Assembly (NCBI RefSeq): GCF_001274725.1
Contig: NZ_LGUF01000007.1
Span: 35,620 to 99,619 of the forward strand
DNA: 64,000 nt
Origin: Sporosarcina globispora
GTDB taxonomy: Bacteria; Bacillota; Bacilli; Bacillales; Cytobacillaceae
Reading direction: 5' to 3'
The notes under the pieces are model-generated. The model had not been told where the DNA came from, searched no databases, and saw only the letters and a program-made list of their open reading frames with translations. A program made the position numbers and the translations under genes. The stretch's first letter is position 1; every line of letters begins with the position of its first letter. Below are positions 61,181 to 64,000 of the stretch, in pieces.

Positions 61181-61477
61181 ATGTTCATTATCCATGCCGG
61201 CTTCCAAGTAAAAACCGACAAAGAAAATGACTTCCTGACTGAAATCCGCCCGCTTATCCAAGCCTCCAGAGCAGAAGAAGGCAATATCTCTTATGACCTT
61301 TTAAAAGATACAGAAAAAGAGGGTTCCTATACCATGGTGGAATTGTGGGAGGACATGGATGCTGTGAAGCTCCATAATCAGACTGTACATTTTACCTCAT
61401 TTACAGCGAAAGCACCTCAATATTTTTCTGCACCTCCTCAGGTGAACGTATTTAAAAGCGAGCCAATAGAAAAATAA
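61181..61477 (+). CDS. Antibiotic biosynthesis monooxygenase (ABM) family protein
   Basis: 98 residues, AAAGGAG upstream. Dimeric ferredoxin-like fold: FIIHAGFQVKTDKENDFLTE, EEGNISYDLLKDTEKEGSYT, MVELWEDMDAVKLHNQTVHF. Cofactor-free monooxygenases of this kind oxidise quinols. Third gene of the marR operon and followed by a terminator. Confidence 0.88.
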   Translation: MFIIHAGFQVKTDKENDFLTEIRPLIQASRAEEGNISYDLLKDTEKEGSYTMVELWEDMDAVKLHNQTVHFTSFTAKAPQYFSAPPQVNVFKSEPIEK

Positions 61478-61482
61478 AGTTA

Positions 61483-61510
61483 CCTGCCCCAAATCAGCTG
61501 GGGCAGGCAA
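61483..61510 (+). terminator. Terminator of the marR operon
   Basis: CCTGCCCC / GGGGCAGG stem; also serves the convergent small gene. Confidence 0.75.
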
Positions 61511-61512
61511 AT

Positions 61513-61656
61513 TTAATTTCCTTGATTCACTTTTTGATCATAAGCAATCAAAATCACTTCTTCTCCCTTTTCCTCACTTAACTGCTTCTCTAGATTATGC
61601 ACCTGCTGAAGATCCTCATCAGACAAATTTGCAAAACGATATTGTTTATTCTCCAT
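61513..61656 (-). CDS. Small acidic protein
   Basis: 47 residues, GGTGATGAAGG upstream: ENKQYRFANLSDEDLQQVHN and LEKQLSEEKGEEVILIAYDQ. A single helix plus strand; well-formed codon use. Similar small proteins are common in Bacillus genomes with no known role. Confidence 0.65.
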   Translation of the reverse strand: MENKQYRFANLSDEDLQQVHNLEKQLSEEKGEEVILIAYDQKVNQGN

Positions 61657-61755
61657 CCTTCATCACCTTTACATCAGGATACATAAAGTATTTGTTTCAT
61701 AGGCGTTTTTATACAAAAAAGTCCAGGAAGTATCCCCGGACCTCATTTTTCTTAT

Positions 61756-61914
61756 TCAAATTCCCAAGACGGCAACCGTAATGACAGCTAACACCAGGCT
61801 CAGCAGCAATGATATGCCCCAATGCTTCTTTTCAGTCATCTTAAACAAAACATTCATTACTGAACTGATTGCAAGAAAAACAAAGAATACAAATAAGAAA
61901 ATCATTAATTCCAT
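61756..61914 (-). CDS. Small two-helix membrane protein
   Basis: 52 residues: MIFLFVFFVFLAISSVMNVL, FKMTEKKHWG, then ISLLLSLVLAVITVAVLGI. Its start overlaps the stop of the upstream membrane gene by 1 nt (TAATG), so the two are coupled. Family unrecognised. Confidence 0.65.
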   Translation of the reverse strand: MELMIFLFVFFVFLAISSVMNVLFKMTEKKHWGISLLLSLVLAVITVAVLGI

Positions 61915-62087
61915 TATTGCTTAACCTGCCTTCTGTCCTGTTTCGCAAGAAAATAAGAAGAGCTTCCCATCAACATCCCTCCGAAGATCCCCATGAAACT
62001 GCCGGCGGCTGTCCAATAGGCGGATAGAAATATGCCGGACATAAGCAAAATCAGCCCTCCTATAAACAGGGCCATTCCCATTTTCAT
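61914..62087 (-). CDS. Small two-helix membrane protein
   Basis: 57 residues (GGGAGA upstream): MALFIGGLILLMSGIFLSAY, WTAAGSFMGIFGGMLMGSSS, then a basic tail KQDRRQVKQ. Gly-rich helices suggest tight packing with a partner, perhaps the co-translated protein encoded next. Downstream of the GNAT gene on the same strand. Confidence 0.65.
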   Translation of the reverse strand: MKMGMALFIGGLILLMSGIFLSAYWTAAGSFMGIFGGMLMGSSSYFLAKQDRRQVKQ

Positions 62088-62168
62088 TCTGCGTCTCCCT
62101 TCCCGGCTTCTGCATCAGTCTTTTCTTTCAGAAGCAGAAACAGGCCCATTTTACTCAGCCGAATGATT

Positions 62169-62621
62169 CTAGCAGATTTCTTTAATAACCGCCATTTCCT
62201 TCCCGAATCGGTCGCCATGATCCACAAACCCCAAACTTGCATAAAGTTTGTGTGCTCCCGGATTTTCCGGATGGTAGCCCACTGCAAGTCTTTTGGCATC
62301 TGGCAGTTTTGCCATCTCCGCAATCATCAGCTCAGTTGCTTTTTTGCCTATCCCCTTGCCTTGATGGGCCATATCCACCATAATCCGATAAATCCAGTAA
62401 GCATCCAATTCTTCTATACATGTATTAAACATTAAAAAGCCGACAGCTTTGTCTTTCAAGTAAATCACATACGGTCTCAAAGCCGTTTCAAATTTAGATT
62501 GCGCAATAGAAACAGCATTCGGCTCCATATAGGCTTTTTGTTCCTCTGCAAGTTCCAGCTGGCAGCATTCATACCAATTATCCGCTGTTACTTCTTCAAT
62601 TCTCACTTTGCCAGTATTCAT
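62169..62621 (-). CDS. GNAT acetyltransferase, polyamine-acetyltransferase-like
   Basis: 150 residues. The N-terminus VRIEEVTADNWYECCQLEL with QKAYMEPNAVSIAQS matches the BltD/spermidine acetyltransferase branch; motif A is RIMVDMAHQGKGIGKKATEL and the end PGAHKLYASLGF. Substrate inferred only from the family. Confidence 0.82.
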   Translation of the reverse strand: MNTGKVRIEEVTADNWYECCQLELAEEQKAYMEPNAVSIAQSKFETALRPYVIYLKDKAVGFLMFNTCIEELDAYWIYRIMVDMAHQGKGIGKKATELMIAEMAKLPDAKRLAVGYHPENPGAHKLYASLGFVDHGDRFGKEMAVIKEIC

Positions 62622-62884
62622 ATAAAATTCCCCTTTTCACATTGTTGGGGAAACGCTGATATTAATTAGGCGTTCTCCCTTTATTTTTAACCACAATAAC
62701 TAAAGATTTATTTAGCATAATGAACGCCTCCTTTTACTAAATTGTCAGAAAAAAACAAGACTCTTTCATTATACTATAATATTCCAGTTAATACGCACAC
62801 GGGATTTGAATTTCAGTTATTTTTTCTCTGTAAAGACCATATATAATATATTGATTCAGCAAAAAAAGGGGAGGATGCGATAAT

Positions 62885-63154
62885 ATGCCAACGAAGCAAA
62901 TTCGTTTACGGAGAATTCAAAGCCTTGCTCACGACATTATGGTAGAAATGAATTCGAAGGAAGGCCATAAAAAGAATGAATCATACAGAACGGTGATTGA
63001 CCACCTATCCAGAGCAATTGGGGAACTATCTGATCCATCGGGTGATTATTCATTAGACTATGTAGAAGAAAAAGTAGGTACTGCCCATTATAAGATCTTC
63101 AAAAACATGAAAAAACTCACACCTCTTAGAAAAACAAAAGAATCAACAATGTAA
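62885..63154 (+). CDS. Conserved-looking basic helical protein
   Basis: 89 residues, AAAGGGGAGG upstream. Basic and helical: RLRRIQSLAHDIMVEMNSKE, SYRTVIDHLSRAIGELSDPS, then KIFKNMKKLTPLRKTKES. No recognised domain. Followed closely by the Fur box at 63173. Confidence 0.55.
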   Translation: MPTKQIRLRRIQSLAHDIMVEMNSKEGHKKNESYRTVIDHLSRAIGELSDPSGDYSLDYVEEKVGTAHYKIFKNMKKLTPLRKTKESTM

Positions 63155-63172
63155 AATTTTTTTGAATGAAAT

Positions 63173-63187
63173 TGATAATTATTATCA
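63173..63187. promoter_or_regulatory. Perfect Fur box between convergent genes
   Basis: TGATAATTATTATCA equals the 7-1-7 Fur/Per consensus TGATAAT-N-ATTATCA without mismatch. It lies downstream of both flanking genes, 19 bp after the + strand stop and 44 bp before the DUF1540 gene's end, so it is not in an ordinary gene promoter. Confidence 0.8.
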
Positions 63188-63203
63188 ATAATATATATAG
63201 AAA

Positions 63204-63222
63204 GGTAACCCAAATGGTTACC
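63204..63222. terminator. Small hairpin between convergent genes
   Basis: GGTAACC / GGTTACC around CAAAT; probably a weak terminator for the DUF1540 gene, or the 5' hairpin of an RNA started at the Fur box. Confidence 0.45.
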
Positions 63223-63230
63223 CTATCAGC

Positions 63231-63386
63231 TTAAATTTCTGGTTCAAATGTTTTACAGTCTGTTTCTTTACTGTTGGATGCCTGCTTGCCTGTATGGCTG
63301 ACAACGTAAATAGCTTCAGCACCACACTTATTTCCATTTTCCCAATAAGTGCAGTTATTTACTTCACAAAGAACATCTTTAGCCAT
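63231..63386 (-). CDS. DUF1540 domain small protein
   Basis: 51 residues, AGGAGGTGAT upstream. All four Cys of the domain are present: DVLCEVNNCTYWENGNKCGA, then the TDCKTFEPE end. The Cys pattern suggests metal binding. Function unknown; common in spore formers. Confidence 0.88.
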   Translation of the reverse strand: MAKDVLCEVNNCTYWENGNKCGAEAIYVVSHTGKQASNSKETDCKTFEPEI

Positions 63387-63448
63387 GTATATCACCTCCT
63401 GTTTTTTTATTATTTTTAGCCATACAGGGTGGTGATATACTTGCTTAT

Positions 63449-63973
63449 TTATTTATCCTTGTTCCACTCTTCTTTCAAAATCGCATAATAATACTCATCC
63501 CACCACTCATCGCCATGAGGAATGCACTTTTTAAAAACGCCTTCCCGCCTCATGCTGATATTCTCCATCACCCGGTAAGAAGGCGGATTCTCGGGCTGGC
63601 ACGTTGCAATAATCCGGTGGAGACCAAGTTCTTCAAAGCCATATTTCAGAACTGCATAAGCCGCTTCCGATGCGTAGCCTTTATTATAAAACTTCGGATT
63701 AAACACCCAGCCAATTTCATATGTATGATCGCCAAAATATTTATGAAAAGCAATATGGCCTATCAGTACCTCTCCATCTTTTAATACAACAGGGAAATGC
63801 TCTGCCTTTCCGATATTTTTGCGGATAAACTCTTTTGCAGCTTCTTCTGTAAATACACCTCCCGGGATATACTTCATTACTTCTGGATTTGATGTGTACT
63901 CATAAACCGCATTCCAATCTTCTGCCTTAAACTTTCTTACGATTACTCTCTCTGTATTAATTCTCATGGCCAT
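63449..63973 (-). CDS. GNAT acetyltransferase, RimJ/RimL type
   Basis: 174 residues (AGGGGAAATGG upstream; ATG 63973 or the next ATG two codons later). TERVIVRKFKAEDWNAVYEY, EIGWVFNPKFYNKGYASEAA as motif A, and PENPPSYRVMENISMRREG. Substrate may be a protein N-terminus or small amine; unassigned. Confidence 0.87.
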   Translation of the reverse strand: MAMRINTERVIVRKFKAEDWNAVYEYTSNPEVMKYIPGGVFTEEAAKEFIRKNIGKAEHFPVVLKDGEVLIGHIAFHKYFGDHTYEIGWVFNPKFYNKGYASEAAYAVLKYGFEELGLHRIIATCQPENPPSYRVMENISMRREGVFKKCIPHGDEWWDEYYYAILKEEWNKDK

Positions 63974-64000
63974 TTCCCCTATTAAAATTTATAAAGATAG

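Noticed and set aside
1-64000. CRISPR array, tRNA, rRNA or prophage genes
   Set aside because: No regularly spaced repeats, no cloverleaf-type CCA-ended sequences, no rRNA, and no phage structural or integrase genes were seen.

Overview
The window reads as chromosomal DNA of a low-GC, spore-forming Bacillaceae bacterium. Pointers are cwlJ, RBS-rich AGGAGG starts, a T-box leader, a CcpA cre site, Fur and CymR-type sites, and many genes of the Bacillus/Cytobacillus/Mesobacillus type (spx and Rrf2 pair, yrrT/mccAB, nagAB, yezD, ChaB, fbpA-like). The species cannot be fixed from the sequence alone.

Positions 1-19,600 form an accessory region with much decay and duplication. It opens with the 5' end of a PLL/DUF346-type lectin gene. 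A full IS231-type element follows, with 11-bp target duplications and a transposase broken by deletion and frameshift, then a broken response regulator and a 5'-truncated HEPN protein. Next come two DUF1036 proteins, a GT2 glycosyltransferase, a PIG-L deacetylase with a decayed second copy, and a 1.27-kaa LGFP-repeat protein that is clearly more GC-rich than its surroundings. The most striking gene is at 14217-16955: one 912-residue polypeptide carrying a V8/trypsin-like protease, an endonuclease/exonuclease/phosphatase (EEP) domain and an endonuclease I domain, all with their catalytic motifs. A metzincin and a V8-like serine protease, neither with a signal peptide, lie convergently beside it. 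A 30-bp inverted repeat pair (7322-7351 and 19569-19598) brackets 12 kb of this region.

Positions 19,700-34,000 are ordinary chromosome: an MFS efflux pump, a TerC protein, a paired SMR pump, and an amino-sugar locus. In that locus the PTS EIICB, nanE and an RpiR regulator run leftward and nagA-nagB run rightward, with a cre site and a dyad between them. GNAT enzymes, ChaB, an Lrp/EamA pair and the germination hydrolase cwlJ follow.

Positions 34,000-46,400 hold an spx paralogue with an Rrf2 repressor and three copies of a shared operator-like dyad, a MocR regulator, a decayed ABC-2 locus, a VanZ protein, a beta-lactamase-like hydrolase, a cupin, an AlkD-type repair protein and a methyltransferase. 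Positions 46,400-51,950 carry aromatic and sulfur amino acid metabolism: phhA-phhB behind a T-box whose specifier looks like Tyr, and mccA-mccB divergent from yrrT.

Positions 52,000-64,000 hold a truncated sulfonate-type ABC ATPase, a complete IS1595-family element with a GNAT passenger gene and 8-bp target duplications, ssuE, yezD, the sulfate importer cysA-cysW-cysT-sbp preceded by an fbpA-like gene and a probable small RNA, a MarR/nitroreductase/monooxygenase operon, several tiny membrane proteins, and a perfect Fur box between convergent genes.
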